Of a stretch of DNA of 64,000 nt, positions 45,582-54,872 are shown piece by piece. This DNA is from an uncultured Veillonellaceae bacterium (GTDB taxonomy: Bacteria; Bacillota; Negativicutes; Veillonellales; Dialisteraceae), in assembly GCA_927353735.1 (NCBI GenBank), contig CAKMIA010000002.1:1-64000 (forward strand), given 5' to 3'. Position 1 is the stretch's first letter. The number at the start of each line of letters is the position of its first letter. The notes beneath the pieces were generated by a model. The model was not told the origin of the DNA, did no database searches, and saw nothing but the letters and a program-made list of their open reading frames with translations. Made by a program: the position numbers and the translations under genes.

Positions 45582-47096
45582 TTACAATTTTCTGAGGAAG
45601 GAAGCGGTCGGGGTCTCCCAGATGATATGCCATTGGGCATGTTCCTCGGGGGACCAGTCGTCCGTGATCTTTTTCTGCACGAGGAGATAGGAGCCGTCCG
45701 GCACCTGTTCGGACGGAGTCAGCTCGTCGGGCATGCGCAGGCCGTACAGGTCATGGTAAAACGCAGAGGCCGGCCGGTAGAACGGATCGATGTAGAGCGG
45801 CGCATCCTCCCGCTCCGTGAGCTGGACCCGCATGGAGAGATCCGCCGAGGTGAAGGCCTCCCGCACCGGCGCGGCGAAGAGCGTCCATGCCGCTATTGTG
45901 AGGCAGAGCGCCAGCGCGCCCTGCACGAGGAGGAAGGTCCGGAAGTGGCGCCACTGGAAGGTCCGGACGCCGAGCAGCCCCAGCAGGAGAAGGACCAGCA
46001 CCGTGCCGTATTTGCCGAAGTCGCCGCCTGCCGGCGTCAGCGGGGCCATGCCCAGCGCCGCGGCGGTGATGGCGATGAAGAAGAGGTGGAGCTGCGTGAA
46101 GAAGCGGCTCCGGCGGCCGTCGAAGATCTCCTCCAGATAGAGCGCCGTGAGCACGGCCAGCGCGGGGTACATGGGCAGGATGTATGAGAAGAGCTGCGTG
46201 GACGACGCGGAGAAGAAGAGGAAGATGAAGGCGGCCCACACGATGAAGTAGAGCTTCACCGGATCGCGGGCGAAGTCGCGGAGCCGGGTGAGCATGCCGC
46301 ACACCGCACCCGTCCAGGGGAAGCATCCCGCGGTGAGCACCACCAGATAGAGCCACCAGTGATCCTTCCCCACATGCTCCGGCGCGGTGAAGCGCACCAG
46401 ATTGTGATAGCCCAGGAAGGTATCGATGAAGGGCTGCCCGTGCACGGCGGTCATGTAGATGTACCACGGAAGGCCTACGAGGCAGGCCAGCGGGATGCCC
46501 CAGTACCAGCGGAGCGCCATGATGGGCCGGAGGGTGAATTTCTTCTGCGCCAGCAGCCACAGCGCGACGATGAGCGCCGGGAATCCGAAGCCGATGGGCC
46601 CTTTGGCGAGGAGCGCCAGCCCGCAGGCGATGTAGGCCGGTACGTAGTTTTGGCGGACGAAGGAGAAGAGCGCCACCGTGAGCGCCGCGGTGAGCGTCAT
46701 GTCCGTCACGGCCGACCGGGCGAGGACGGTGAATTCCAGGGACGTGGCCAGAATGGCCGCCGCGAGGAATCCCGTGCGCCGGGAGAAGAGCTTCTCCGTC
46801 TCATACCACACGTAGAGCACGGTGAGCGCCCCGATAAGGGCCGATGGGAGCCGGGCGGAAAAGGTGGAGATGCCCAGAATGGAGAAGCTCGCCGCCTCCA
46901 GCCAGTAGAAGAGCGGCGGCTTGTCGTACCAGAATTCGCCGTAGATGCGGGGCGAGAGGAAATCCCCCGTGGCCAGCATTTCCTTGGCGGTCTCGCCGTA
47001 GACCGGCTCGTCCGGATCGAGAAGAGGCACATTCCACAGAAAGAGCAGAAACAGGATCAGACAGTAAATGAAAAGGTATTTTCGATCAGACGCCAC
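45582..47096 (-). CDS. ArnT-like GT39-family glycosyltransferase (2)
   Basis: 504 residues, GT-C topology. LLDPDEPVYGETAKEML and FWYDKPPLFYWLEAASF give the acidic catalytic pair; LPWYIYMTAVHGQPF and the tail SYLLVQKKITDDW follow. It is a paralogue of the next gene. Likely adds an aminosugar or other sugar from a polyprenyl carrier to the LPS core or lipid A. It starts three bases after dedA. Confidence 0.9.
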   Translation of the reverse strand: MASDRKYLFIYCLILFLLFLWNVPLLDPDEPVYGETAKEMLATGDFLSPRIYGEFWYDKPPLFYWLEAASFSILGISTFSARLPSALIGALTVLYVWYETEKLFSRRTGFLAAAILATSLEFTVLARSAVTDMTLTAALTVALFSFVRQNYVPAYIACGLALLAKGPIGFGFPALIVALWLLAQKKFTLRPIMALRWYWGIPLACLVGLPWYIYMTAVHGQPFIDTFLGYHNLVRFTAPEHVGKDHWWLYLVVLTAGCFPWTGAVCGMLTRLRDFARDPVKLYFIVWAAFIFLFFSASSTQLFSYILPMYPALAVLTALYLEEIFDGRRSRFFTQLHLFFIAITAAALGMAPLTPAGGDFGKYGTVLVLLLLGLLGVRTFQWRHFRTFLLVQGALALCLTIAAWTLFAAPVREAFTSADLSMRVQLTEREDAPLYIDPFYRPASAFYHDLYGLRMPDELTPSEQVPDGSYLLVQKKITDDWSPEEHAQWHIIWETPTASFLRKL

Positions 47097-47099
47097 AGC

Positions 47100-47687
47100 T
47101 TATTTCTCCTTTACGCGGCGGAGATAGAAATACACCGCAAGAATGACGAGAACGATGGCCGCCGAGCCCGCGGCGATCTCGTAATGATAATCCAGAATGG
47201 TCTGCCAGTTGTCTCCCAGCACGGAGCCCACATAGACGAGGAGGATGGTCCATGGGACGGTGCCCGCGATGGTGAACACCGTGAAGTGGGGCAGCGGGTA
47301 CTGGGCGATGCCCGCCGGGAGGGAGATGAAGGTGCGGATGCCCGGAAGAAGCCGGCCGGTGAAAACGGCGATGCCTCCGTAGCGCTGGAACCAGGAGTCC
47401 GCGGCGATCAGCTTTTTGCTGGACAGATGCATGTGCTGTCCGTATTTTAAAAGGACCGTGCGTCCGCCCTTGGCGCCGATCCAGTAGGAGCCGAGAGAGC
47501 CCGTGACGCCGGCAGCCGTCCCTACGATGACCGTCGGCCAGAAGCTGAAAATGTCCTGCGACACAAGAAAGCCCGCAAAGCCCAGCACGATCTCACTGGG
47601 GATGGGGATATTCATGTTTTCCAGCACCATAGTCACAAAAAGAGCGAGATAGCCCCACTCGGCAAGAAAGTCAGTTATCAGTTCCAT
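47100..47687 (-). CDS. DedA-family membrane protein
   Basis: 195 residues, with the DedA/VTT pattern: ENMNIPIPSEIVLGFAGFLV (conserved E and P), GTAAGVTGSLGSYWIGAKGG, FTGRLLPGIRTFISLPAGI and GTVPWTILLVYVGSVLGDNW. Recent work identifies the family as undecaprenyl-phosphate or phospholipid flippases, which suits its place in front of two polyprenyl-sugar-dependent glycosyltransferases. First gene of the operon; an AT-rich region upstream holds its promoter. Confidence 0.9.
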   Translation of the reverse strand: MELITDFLAEWGYLALFVTMVLENMNIPIPSEIVLGFAGFLVSQDIFSFWPTVIVGTAAGVTGSLGSYWIGAKGGRTVLLKYGQHMHLSSKKLIAADSWFQRYGGIAVFTGRLLPGIRTFISLPAGIAQYPLPHFTVFTIAGTVPWTILLVYVGSVLGDNWQTILDYHYEIAAGSAAIVLVILAVYFYLRRVKEK

Positions 47688-47987
47688 ATCGTATCCCTGT
47701 CTGTTCTGTAAAAATCACATATAAAATATATCATTATCTTATAGGAGGGTCAACGCGCGCGGCGCCCGTGCGGCGGGAGAAAACGGCACTTTTTCCGCTT
47801 TCGGGGCGTTCCCTTCAGATTTGTTGCGGAGACCGCCGCTTTTCGCTGATTTCCGCCGCGCCGCGAGGGGAGACGCAGGCCGCTTCGGCCGGGTTGACGG
47901 CACCTGTCTTCCCTGATAGTATAAGAAATAGAAAAATATAAGTATATAAATTTATAAATATTTATGTAAAAGAGGAGGAAACATCAC
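47688..47987. promoter_or_regulatory. divergent promoter region between dedA and an amino-acid binding protein
   Basis: No gene is seen in these 300 bases. On the plus strand TTGACG (47894-47899), 17 bp, TAGTAT (47917-47922) is a good promoter; an almost pure A/T leader (47923-47970) leads to GAGGAGG and ATG 47988. On the minus strand an AT-rich stretch near 47715-47745 probably holds the dedA promoter. Confidence 0.65.
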
Positions 47988-48773
47988 ATGTTCGGAAAGA
48001 AATGGAAAATCCTCGCTGCTGCGGGCGTACTGGCTGCGGCCGTGGCGCTCACCGGATGCGGCGGCTCGTCCGGCTCCGGTTCCTCTGCGGCGGCGGACGG
48101 CATCATCCGTGTCGGCGCGGAAACGACCTATCCGCCGTTCGAATTCACCCAGGACGACAAATATGTGGGCTTTGACATCGATCTGGCCGATGCGGTGGTG
48201 AAGCAGATGGGCGGCAAGATGGAATTCAAGAGCATGGGCTTCGATGCGCTGATCCCGGCCATCCAGAGCGGACAGATTGATCTGGTGGCCTCCGGCATGG
48301 ACGTGACGCCCGAACGGGAGAAGCAGGTGGCCTTCAGCGACATTTATTTCGACCAGTCCGGCAAGGTCATCATTGTTCTCAAGGACAATGACCAGATCCA
48401 TGACTGGGCGGATCTGAAGGGCAAGGTCGTGGGCGGCCAGGTCGGCACGAAGCAGGTGGATTTCGCGAAGGAAGCCGGCGCCGGTCAGGTGAAGCAGTTC
48501 GACTCCAACTCGCAGGCCTTCATGGAGCTGCGGGCCAAGACGGTGGATGCCATCGTCATCGATGCGCCGGTGGGCATGTACTACCTGAAGCAGGGCGCGG
48601 ACAAGGACATGAAGATCGTCGGCACGCCGAAGGAATCGGTGGGCTTCGCCTTCGCCATGAAGAAGGACAATAAGGAACTGCAGCGGAAAGTGAATCAGGC
48701 TCTGAAGGAGCTGAAGGAAAACGGTACGTACGATCAGATTTATGAAAAATGGTTCGGCGCATCCGGCAAATAA
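47988..48773 (+). CDS. amino-acid ABC transporter substrate-binding lipoprotein (1)
   Basis: 261 residues, lipobox LTGC (Cys24). Family 3 solute-binding pattern: IRVGAETTYPPFEFTQDD, GFDIDLADAVVKQMG, LIPAIQSGQIDLVASGMDVTPER and a C-terminal YDQIYEKWFG. It should bind a polar amino acid such as glutamine or arginine. No permease or ATPase gene is adjacent. RBS AGAGGAGG in an A/T-rich leader. Confidence 0.92.
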   Translation: MFGKKWKILAAAGVLAAAVALTGCGGSSGSGSSAAADGIIRVGAETTYPPFEFTQDDKYVGFDIDLADAVVKQMGGKMEFKSMGFDALIPAIQSGQIDLVASGMDVTPEREKQVAFSDIYFDQSGKVIIVLKDNDQIHDWADLKGKVVGGQVGTKQVDFAKEAGAGQVKQFDSNSQAFMELRAKTVDAIVIDAPVGMYYLKQGADKDMKIVGTPKESVGFAFAMKKDNKELQRKVNQALKELKENGTYDQIYEKWFGASGK

Positions 48774-48788
48774 CAGACGATGGGAAAG

Positions 48789-48815
48789 AGGCGCCGCTCC
48801 GTGCGGCGTCTTTTT
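48789..48815 (+). terminator. terminator
   Basis: GGCGCCGC-TCCGT-GCGGCGTC and five T, between the two binding-protein genes; they are therefore separate transcripts. Confidence 0.8.
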
Positions 48816-48939
48816 GTGTATAGACAGAGCCGTTCCGGGCCTGCCGTTCCATAGGGATTTTCTATGGGGCGGAGCAGCCGGCCCTTCTGTATAATGAGGC
48901 TGATACAGCGTGCCGCCCGGCGCGGCAGAATGGAGGCAT

Positions 48940-49731
48940 ATGATGAAAAAGGCAAGATGGCTGGCAGCGGCCGCGGCGTGCGTGTGCGCGGCGGTATTCA
49001 TGAGCGGATGCAGCAGCCTTACCGGTTCCTATTCCAGTGCGACGGAGCAGAATCACAAGGAGAAGGTTCTCCGCGTCGGCTCGGATCTGAATTATCCGCC
49101 CTTTGAATTTGAGGAAAACGGCAAGCCCACGGGCTTTGACATGCAGCTCATCGAAGCGGTGGCAGACCGCATGGGCGCGAAGGTGGAAGTGGAAAACATC
49201 ACCTTCAGTGATCTCATCGCTGCGGTGAAGGACAATAAGGTGGATGCGGTCATCTCCGGCATGGAAGGCACCGATGCGCGGGCAAAGGATCTCACCTTCA
49301 GCGATCCCTATTTTGATAAGGCCGGCTATTCCATTCTGGCCCGGGCGGATGACGCGGCGGTCAGCGGCTGGGAGGACCTGAAGGGGAAGGTCGTGGGCAC
49401 GCAGGCCGGAACGAGACATACGGAGATCTCCGTCGATGTCGGCGCGGAGCGCGTGCAGTCCTTCGACCAGAAGGAAAACGTCATCAAGGCCCTGAAGGAC
49501 GGCACCGTCGAGGCGGCCGTGCTTGATACGCCGGTGGCGATGTACTACGCCAAGCATGACAGCGGGCTCAAGCTGGCCGGCGAGCCGAAGTTCTCCGAAA
49601 AGGGACTGGTCATCGCCGTGAAGAAGGGCAATACAGAGCTGCAGAAGGAGATCAATGCGGCGCTGAAATCGCTCCGTGAAGACGGCACCTACGATTCCCT
49701 CTATGCGGAATGGTTCGGCAGCGGAAAATAA
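48940..49731 (+). CDS. amino-acid ABC transporter substrate-binding lipoprotein (2)
   Basis: 263 residues, lipobox MSGC (Cys24). Same family as the preceding gene: LRVGSDLNYPPFEFEENG, GFDMQLIEAVADRMG, ISGMEGTDARAKDLTFSDPYF, YDSLYAEWFGSG. The two are tandem paralogues that have diverged considerably and lack a shared operator or permease. ATG 48940 (or 48943) follows TGGAGG. Confidence 0.92.
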   Translation: MMKKARWLAAAAACVCAAVFMSGCSSLTGSYSSATEQNHKEKVLRVGSDLNYPPFEFEENGKPTGFDMQLIEAVADRMGAKVEVENITFSDLIAAVKDNKVDAVISGMEGTDARAKDLTFSDPYFDKAGYSILARADDAAVSGWEDLKGKVVGTQAGTRHTEISVDVGAERVQSFDQKENVIKALKDGTVEAAVLDTPVAMYYAKHDSGLKLAGEPKFSEKGLVIAVKKGNTELQKEINAALKSLREDGTYDSLYAEWFGSGK

Positions 49732-49739
49732 AGCAGTCA

Positions 49740-49766
49740 GAAAAGGCAGGCTTCGGCCTGCTTTTT
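49740..49766 (+). terminator. terminator
   Basis: AAAAGGCAGG, loop CTTCGG, CCTGCTTTTT. Confidence 0.8.
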
Positions 49767-49786
49767 CATTGCGAAAACGCGTATTT

Positions 49787-49833
49787 GAGAATGAATCTCT
49801 TTTATTTACAGGCATTGCCATATACGGTACAAT
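49787..49833 (+). promoter_or_regulatory. promoter of the suf operon with Fur-like dyad
   Basis: TTTACA (49805-49810), 17 bp, TACAAT (49828-49833). Just upstream lies GAGA-ATGAA-TCTC (49787-49799), which resembles part of a Fur-type box; the regulator is inference. Confidence 0.55.
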
Positions 49834-49880
49834 ATGGAAAGAGTTAGATATTTTACATCATTCCCTTTTGAGGTGACATA

Positions 49881-50633
49881 ATGAACGAATTGCTTCGTAT
49901 TGAAAATCTGCACGTCTCCGCAGGCGGCAGGGAACTCCTGCACGGGGTCGATCTCACGGTGCGCACCGGTGAGGCGCACGTCATCATGGGGGTCAATGGC
50001 GCGGGAAAATCGACGCTGCTTCATGCAGTGATGGGCAATCCGGCGTATACGGTGACAGAAGGCCGCATCTATTTCAACGGCGAGGACATTACGGACCTCT
50101 CCGTGGACAAGCGGGCGCGGCTGGGCATTTTTCTTTCCTTCCAGTCCCCCATCTCCGTGGCGGGCATTTCTGTGGAAAACTTCATCCGCACGGCCAAGAC
50201 GGCCGTCTCCGGGCAGCAGCAGCGGCTCTTCCCTTTTAAGCGCCTGCTGAAAACGCGCATGGAGGCGCTCGATATGGACCCGTCCTATGCGTCGCGCTAT
50301 CTGAATGAGGGCTTTTCCGGAGGCGAACGGAAGAAGAACGAGATCCTCCAGATGCGGGTGCTCGACCCGAAGCTGGCCATGCTGGACGAGACTGACTCCG
50401 GCCTCGATGTGGATGCGGTGCGCACGGTGGCGAAGAACATTTCCGAATTCCACAATGAAGGAAATGCACTGCTGCTCATCACCCATCTGAATCAGCTCAT
50501 CCGCTATATCCGTCCGGACCATGTGCATATCCTGATCGGCGGACGGATCGTGAAGGAAGGCGGCCCGGAACTGGCGGACGAGGTGGAAGCCAACGGGTTC
50601 GACGCGTACCGGAATGCTGCCGGGGAGGCCTGA
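49881..50633 (+). CDS. sufC: Fe-S assembly ATPase SufC
   Basis: 250-residue ABC-type ATPase of the SufBCD scaffold. Walker A GVNGAGKST, Q-loop SFQSPISVAGIS, signature FSGGERKKNEI (the SufC-specific form), Walker B LAMLDETDSGLD and H-loop LITHLNQ. It powers conformational change of SufB-SufD during cluster assembly. RBS GAGGTG. First gene of sufCBDSU, the Firmicute order with sufU rather than sufE. Confidence 0.97.
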   Translation: MNELLRIENLHVSAGGRELLHGVDLTVRTGEAHVIMGVNGAGKSTLLHAVMGNPAYTVTEGRIYFNGEDITDLSVDKRARLGIFLSFQSPISVAGISVENFIRTAKTAVSGQQQRLFPFKRLLKTRMEALDMDPSYASRYLNEGFSGGERKKNEILQMRVLDPKLAMLDETDSGLDVDAVRTVAKNISEFHNEGNALLLITHLNQLIRYIRPDHVHILIGGRIVKEGGPELADEVEANGFDAYRNAAGEA

Positions 50634-50636
50634 CCG

Positions 50637-52049
50637 ATGGCGGAAGAACGGAAGAAAAGCAGAATCGACGACGTGGCCCGGAGCATCTATGATGTGAAGG
50701 ATGCCGTCGAGTATGCCTACAAGACGGAAAGCGGCCTCACGGAGGAGATCGTCCGTGAGATTTCCGCCCAGAAGGAGGAGCCGGACTGGATGCTGGAGAA
50801 GCGTCTGGCGGCGCTCCGCCTCTATCAGCAGATGGATATCGCGCCGTGGATGCCCGATATTTCCGAGTTGGATATGACGCACATCGATACCTACGTCCGC
50901 CCGAAGACGGACATGAAGGCGCGGTGGGAGGACCTGCCGGAAAATATCCGGGACACCTTCGACCGGCTGGGCATCCCGGAGGCGGAAAAGAAATCGCTGG
51001 CCGGCGTGGGCGCCCAGTATGACTCGGAAGTGGTGTACCACAATGTCCAGGAGGAAATGGAAAAACAGGGCGTCATCTACGTGGATTTCGAGACGGCGGT
51101 CAAACAGTATCCGGAGCTGGTGAAGCCCTATTTCGGCCGGCTCATTGCGCCGAATTATCATAAATTTGCGGCCCTGCACTATGCGGTGTGGTCCGGCGGC
51201 TCCTTCGTGTATGTGCCGAAGGGCGTGGACGTGAAAATGCCGCTCCAGAGCTATTTCCGGCTGAATGCGCCGGGCGCGGGCCAGTTCGAGCATACGCTCA
51301 TCATCGTGGAGGAGGGGGCGAACTGCCACTTCATCGAAGGGTGCTCCGCGCCGCGGTACAATGTGGCCAATCTCCATGCGGGGGCGGTGGAGCTCTTCGT
51401 GAAGAAGGGCGCAACGCTCCGCTACTCCACCATTGAGAACTGGTCGAAAAATATGTACAACCTGAATACGAAGCGGGCCCTTGTGGAGGAGGACGGCCAC
51501 ATGATCTGGGTGAGCGGCTCTTTCGGCTCGCACACGTCCTGCCTCTATCCGGATACGGTGCTGAAGGGCGACCGCTCCACCTGTGATTTCACGGGCATTA
51601 CCTTCGCCGGGAAGGGCCAGTTCCTCGACACGGGCTCGAAGGTGGAATGCTGGGGGCGGGATACCCATGTCTCCATCCACTCCAAGTCCATCTCCAAGGG
51701 CGGCGGCGCGGCGATCTACCGCGGCGTGGTGCACATCGGTCCGAAGGCGGCCGGTGCGAAGGGCGCCATCAGCTGCGAGTCCCTCATGCTGGACAATGAA
51801 TCCCGTTCGGATACGATCCCGGACATCATCATCGAGAATGACAATATCGATCTGGGCCATGAAGCCAAGATCGGACGCATCCCCGATGAGGATATTTATT
51901 ATCTCATGAGCCGCGGCCTCAGCGAAGAAGAGGCAAAGGCCATGCTGGTGCGCGGCTTCGCAGAGCCGATCTCCAAGGCGCTCCCGCTGGAATACGCCGT
52001 GGAAATGAACCGGCTCATTGATCTGGAATTTGAAGGCTCGATCGGATAA
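50637..52049 (+). CDS. sufB: Fe-S assembly scaffold SufB
   Basis: 470 residues, full length. Beta-helix core with the C-terminal conserved block SKGGGAAIYRGVVHIGPKAAGAKGAISCESLMLD and IPDIIIENDNIDLGHEAKIG; the conserved cysteines include those of GCSAPRYN and ISCESL, the latter a likely cluster ligand. Starts three bases after sufC. Confidence 0.97.
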   Translation: MAEERKKSRIDDVARSIYDVKDAVEYAYKTESGLTEEIVREISAQKEEPDWMLEKRLAALRLYQQMDIAPWMPDISELDMTHIDTYVRPKTDMKARWEDLPENIRDTFDRLGIPEAEKKSLAGVGAQYDSEVVYHNVQEEMEKQGVIYVDFETAVKQYPELVKPYFGRLIAPNYHKFAALHYAVWSGGSFVYVPKGVDVKMPLQSYFRLNAPGAGQFEHTLIIVEEGANCHFIEGCSAPRYNVANLHAGAVELFVKKGATLRYSTIENWSKNMYNLNTKRALVEEDGHMIWVSGSFGSHTSCLYPDTVLKGDRSTCDFTGITFAGKGQFLDTGSKVECWGRDTHVSIHSKSISKGGGAAIYRGVVHIGPKAAGAKGAISCESLMLDNESRSDTIPDIIIENDNIDLGHEAKIGRIPDEDIYYLMSRGLSEEEAKAMLVRGFAEPISKALPLEYAVEMNRLIDLEFEGSIG

Positions 52050-52059
52050 GGAGGCAGTC

Positions 52060-53109
52060 ATGGATCTGGAAAAAGTAAACCGGCTGCCGTCGCCCACCTG
52101 GCGGTATCTGAAGACGAACGACAGCGACCTGCCGTTCCGGAACGCAGAACGCCCGGCAAAGGCGGTCTGGTCGGACACCACCTATATGACGGAGGGCGCT
52201 GTGCTGCCCGCCCGTTTTGAAGGCGCATCGGCGGCCTGGAAAGAGGCGGCCGCTTCCGGCGAGTGCCGGACGGTGCGCATCCCCGCGGGCACCCGGGCGG
52301 TGCTCCGCGCAGAGATCGCCATGGATGAGGCGGCTCCGGATTTTGCGGGGACCTACGTATTCCATGTGGAAAAAGGAGCGGAGCTGCGGCTCGTCTGGCA
52401 GTGGAAGGGCGGCGGCGAGGACGGCGTGTGCGCCGTGGCCGCGGCCTATGAGCTGGAGGACGGAGCGGTGCTCCATGTCTCCTCCGCCGAGGAGGGCCTC
52501 GGGGGCAAGCTGCTCTGCATGCAGCGGCTCATTGAGACCGGCGAGGGAGCGCAGGCGGAATTTGTTTCCGCCGATCTCGGCGGCCGTACGGTGATCACCC
52601 ACAGCCGTGGCTATCTGGAAGGGAAAAAATCCACCCTTCACGAATACGGCGTCTATACCGCCGGCGGCCGGCAGCACCTCGACCTGTTCTATCACATCGA
52701 CCATCTGGGGGAAGAGACCGACAGCGATGTGGAGGTCAAGGGCGCGCTGGCCGGTGAGGCAAAAAAAGTATTCCGCAGCACCATTGATTTCAAGCGGGGC
52801 TGCTCGGGCGCCACGGGCAATGAAGGCGACTACGCCATCCAGCTCGACCCGAAAACCAAAAATATTTCCCTGCCGCTGCTCCTCTGCACGGAGGACAACG
52901 TGGCAGGCAATCATGCATCCAGCGCGGGACAGATCGATGAGCAGACTCTGTACTACCTCATGAGCCGCGGGCTCACGAAGGAGGAGGCGCGGCGCATCGT
53001 GGTGGAATCCCTGCTCCGGCCGCTGATCGACCGGCTCGACGAGAGCCTCCGGGACGGCGTGCTCGCCGGCGTGAGGTCCCGTCTGGACGCAGAAGGAGGA
53101 GAGGCATGA
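52060..53109 (+). CDS. sufD: Fe-S assembly protein SufD
   Basis: 349 residues, homologous to SufB C-terminal beta-helix (RSTIDFKRGCSGATGNEGDYA, LLLCTEDNVAGNHASSAGQID, LYYLMSRGLTKEEAR) but without the catalytic cysteine block. It pairs with SufB and binds SufC. ATG 52060 has AAGGAGG; the frame reaches back into sufB. Its stop overlaps sufS. Confidence 0.93.
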   Translation: MDLEKVNRLPSPTWRYLKTNDSDLPFRNAERPAKAVWSDTTYMTEGAVLPARFEGASAAWKEAAASGECRTVRIPAGTRAVLRAEIAMDEAAPDFAGTYVFHVEKGAELRLVWQWKGGGEDGVCAVAAAYELEDGAVLHVSSAEEGLGGKLLCMQRLIETGEGAQAEFVSADLGGRTVITHSRGYLEGKKSTLHEYGVYTAGGRQHLDLFYHIDHLGEETDSDVEVKGALAGEAKKVFRSTIDFKRGCSGATGNEGDYAIQLDPKTKNISLPLLLCTEDNVAGNHASSAGQIDEQTLYYLMSRGLTKEEARRIVVESLLRPLIDRLDESLRDGVLAGVRSRLDAEGGEA

Positions 53110-54338
53110 ATCTCGAAGCCATCCGGAATGATTTTCCCATTCTGAAAACGCAGTGCGCCGGCCGCGACGTGGTGTATTTCGACAATGCCGCCACCACGCA
53201 GAAGCCGCTGCCGGTCCTGCAGGCGGCCTTTGAATACAGCACGCACAGCAACGGCAATCCCCACAGAGGGGCGCACATCTTTGCCATCGCCGCCTCGGAG
53301 GCCTACGACGGCTCGAAGGAAACGGTGCGCCGCTTCCTCAATGCGCGGAGCACCCGGGAGATCATCTATACCCGGAACACCACGGAAAGCCTCAATCTGG
53401 TGGCCCGCTCCTACGGGGAGACCCATCTGAAGCAGGGCGATAAGATCCTCATCACCATCGCAGAGCATCATTCCGATCTGGTGACGTGGCAGCGCGTGGC
53501 CCATAAGACGGGCGCGGCGCTGGAATATATCTACGTGGATAAAGAGACCGGCCATTTCCTGCCGGAGGATCTGAAAAAGATCGACGATCCGGCGGTGAAG
53601 ATCTTCGCTTTTGCGGAGGTGTCAAACGTGCTGGGTATCCATTTTGATCCGAAGCCGCTCATCGAGCGGGCCCATGCCCACGGCGCCGTGGTCGTTCTCG
53701 ACGGAGCACAGAGCGCGCCTCACCGGAAGGTGGACGTGCAGGATCTGGACTGCGATTTCTTCGCCTTTTCCGGGCACAAGATGTGCGCCGCTGACGGCAT
53801 CGGCGTGCTGTACGGCAGGGAAGAGCTGCTGAACGACATGGAGCCGTTCCTGCTGGGGGGCGACATGATCGACCTCGTGGAGGAGCAGGAAACTCGCTTT
53901 GCAGAGCTGCCGGCCAAATTTGAAGCGGGCACCCAGTACGTGGAGGGCGCCGTGTCTCTGGAGGCGGCCATCCGCTATGTGGAGGCCATCGGCTTCGACG
54001 CCATACGCGAACAGGAGCAGAAGCTGGTGCGCCGCACGCTGGAAGGGATGCAGCAGATCCCCCACATCCGGATCATCGGGCCGAAGGACCCGGCGGAGAA
54101 GGAAGGGCTGGTGGCCTTCACTGTAAAGGATGTTCATCCCCATGACGTGGCGCAGATCCTTTCTGCAGAGGGCATCTGCATCCGCACGGGGCATCACTGC
54201 GCGGAGCCGCTCCACCGGTATCTGGGCATCAATGCGAGCTGCCGGGCCAGCTTCTATTTCTACAATACCGAAGAGGAAGTGGACTATTTCCTCGAAAAAT
54301 TGAAGGGCGTCCGCCCGATGATGGGATATGGTGACTGA
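53106..54338 (+). CDS. sufS: cysteine desulfurase SufS
   Basis: 410 residues, PLP-dependent class V aminotransferase fold. PLP lysine in FAFSGHKMCA, cofactor histidine in EHHSDLVTWQ, catalytic cysteine in RTGHHCAEPLHRYLG, and the C-terminal RASFYFYNTEEEVDYFL. It releases sulfur from cysteine as a persulfide, passed to SufU. Overlaps sufD by four bases and sufU by one. Confidence 0.97.
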   Translation: MNLEAIRNDFPILKTQCAGRDVVYFDNAATTQKPLPVLQAAFEYSTHSNGNPHRGAHIFAIAASEAYDGSKETVRRFLNARSTREIIYTRNTTESLNLVARSYGETHLKQGDKILITIAEHHSDLVTWQRVAHKTGAALEYIYVDKETGHFLPEDLKKIDDPAVKIFAFAEVSNVLGIHFDPKPLIERAHAHGAVVVLDGAQSAPHRKVDVQDLDCDFFAFSGHKMCAADGIGVLYGREELLNDMEPFLLGGDMIDLVEEQETRFAELPAKFEAGTQYVEGAVSLEAAIRYVEAIGFDAIREQEQKLVRRTLEGMQQIPHIRIIGPKDPAEKEGLVAFTVKDVHPHDVAQILSAEGICIRTGHHCAEPLHRYLGINASCRASFYFYNTEEEVDYFLEKLKGVRPMMGYGD

Positions 54339-54787
54339 TGGAATTACAGCAGCTGTATACAGATCTGATTCTGGAATATAACAAGGATACGACGAACAAA
54401 CGGAAGATCGACGATCCCACCCTGTCGGAGCACGGCCACAATCCGAACTGCGGCGACGACATCACGCTGGAAGTGAAGGTGAAGGACGGCGTCATCGACG
54501 ATCTGGCCTATACGGGCAGCGGATGCGCCATCAGCCAGGCCTCGACAGCGATGATGGCGGAGCTGCTTCAGGGGCGTTCCGTCGATGAGGCGCTCCGTCT
54601 GGTCCATCTCTTCCTCGATATGATCCGCGGCAAGGTGACGGATGAAGCACAGCTGGAGGAGCTGGAGGCGGCGGTGTCGCTGAAGGATATCTCCAAGCTT
54701 CCGGTGCGCGTGAAATGCGCGGTCCTCGGCTGGCACACGCTGGAAATCATTCTGGACCGTCTGGAAGCCATGAAAAAGGAAAAATAA
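54338..54787 (+). CDS. sufU: sulfur-transfer protein SufU
   Basis: 149 residues. IscU-like zinc-binding sulfur acceptor of Gram-positive SUF systems. Conserved ligands: HGHNPNCGDDI-type site (Cys and Asp), SGCAISQAS and VRVKCAVLGWHTL. It takes sulfur from SufS and delivers it to SufB. Last gene of the operon, followed by a terminator. Confidence 0.95.
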   Translation: MELQQLYTDLILEYNKDTTNKRKIDDPTLSEHGHNPNCGDDITLEVKVKDGVIDDLAYTGSGCAISQASTAMMAELLQGRSVDEALRLVHLFLDMIRGKVTDEAQLEELEAAVSLKDISKLPVRVKCAVLGWHTLEIILDRLEAMKKEK

Positions 54788-54792
54788 AAGGA

Positions 54793-54820
54793 GACAGCCT
54801 GTCTGACGGGCTGTCTTTTT
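54793..54820 (+). terminator. terminator of the suf operon
   Basis: GACAGCC, eight-base loop, GGGCTGTC and five T. Confidence 0.88.
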
Positions 54821-54872
54821 GATGGGACAGGCCGGCAGTGATGCGCCGGCAGAAAAGAAAGGAGACGGGCTT

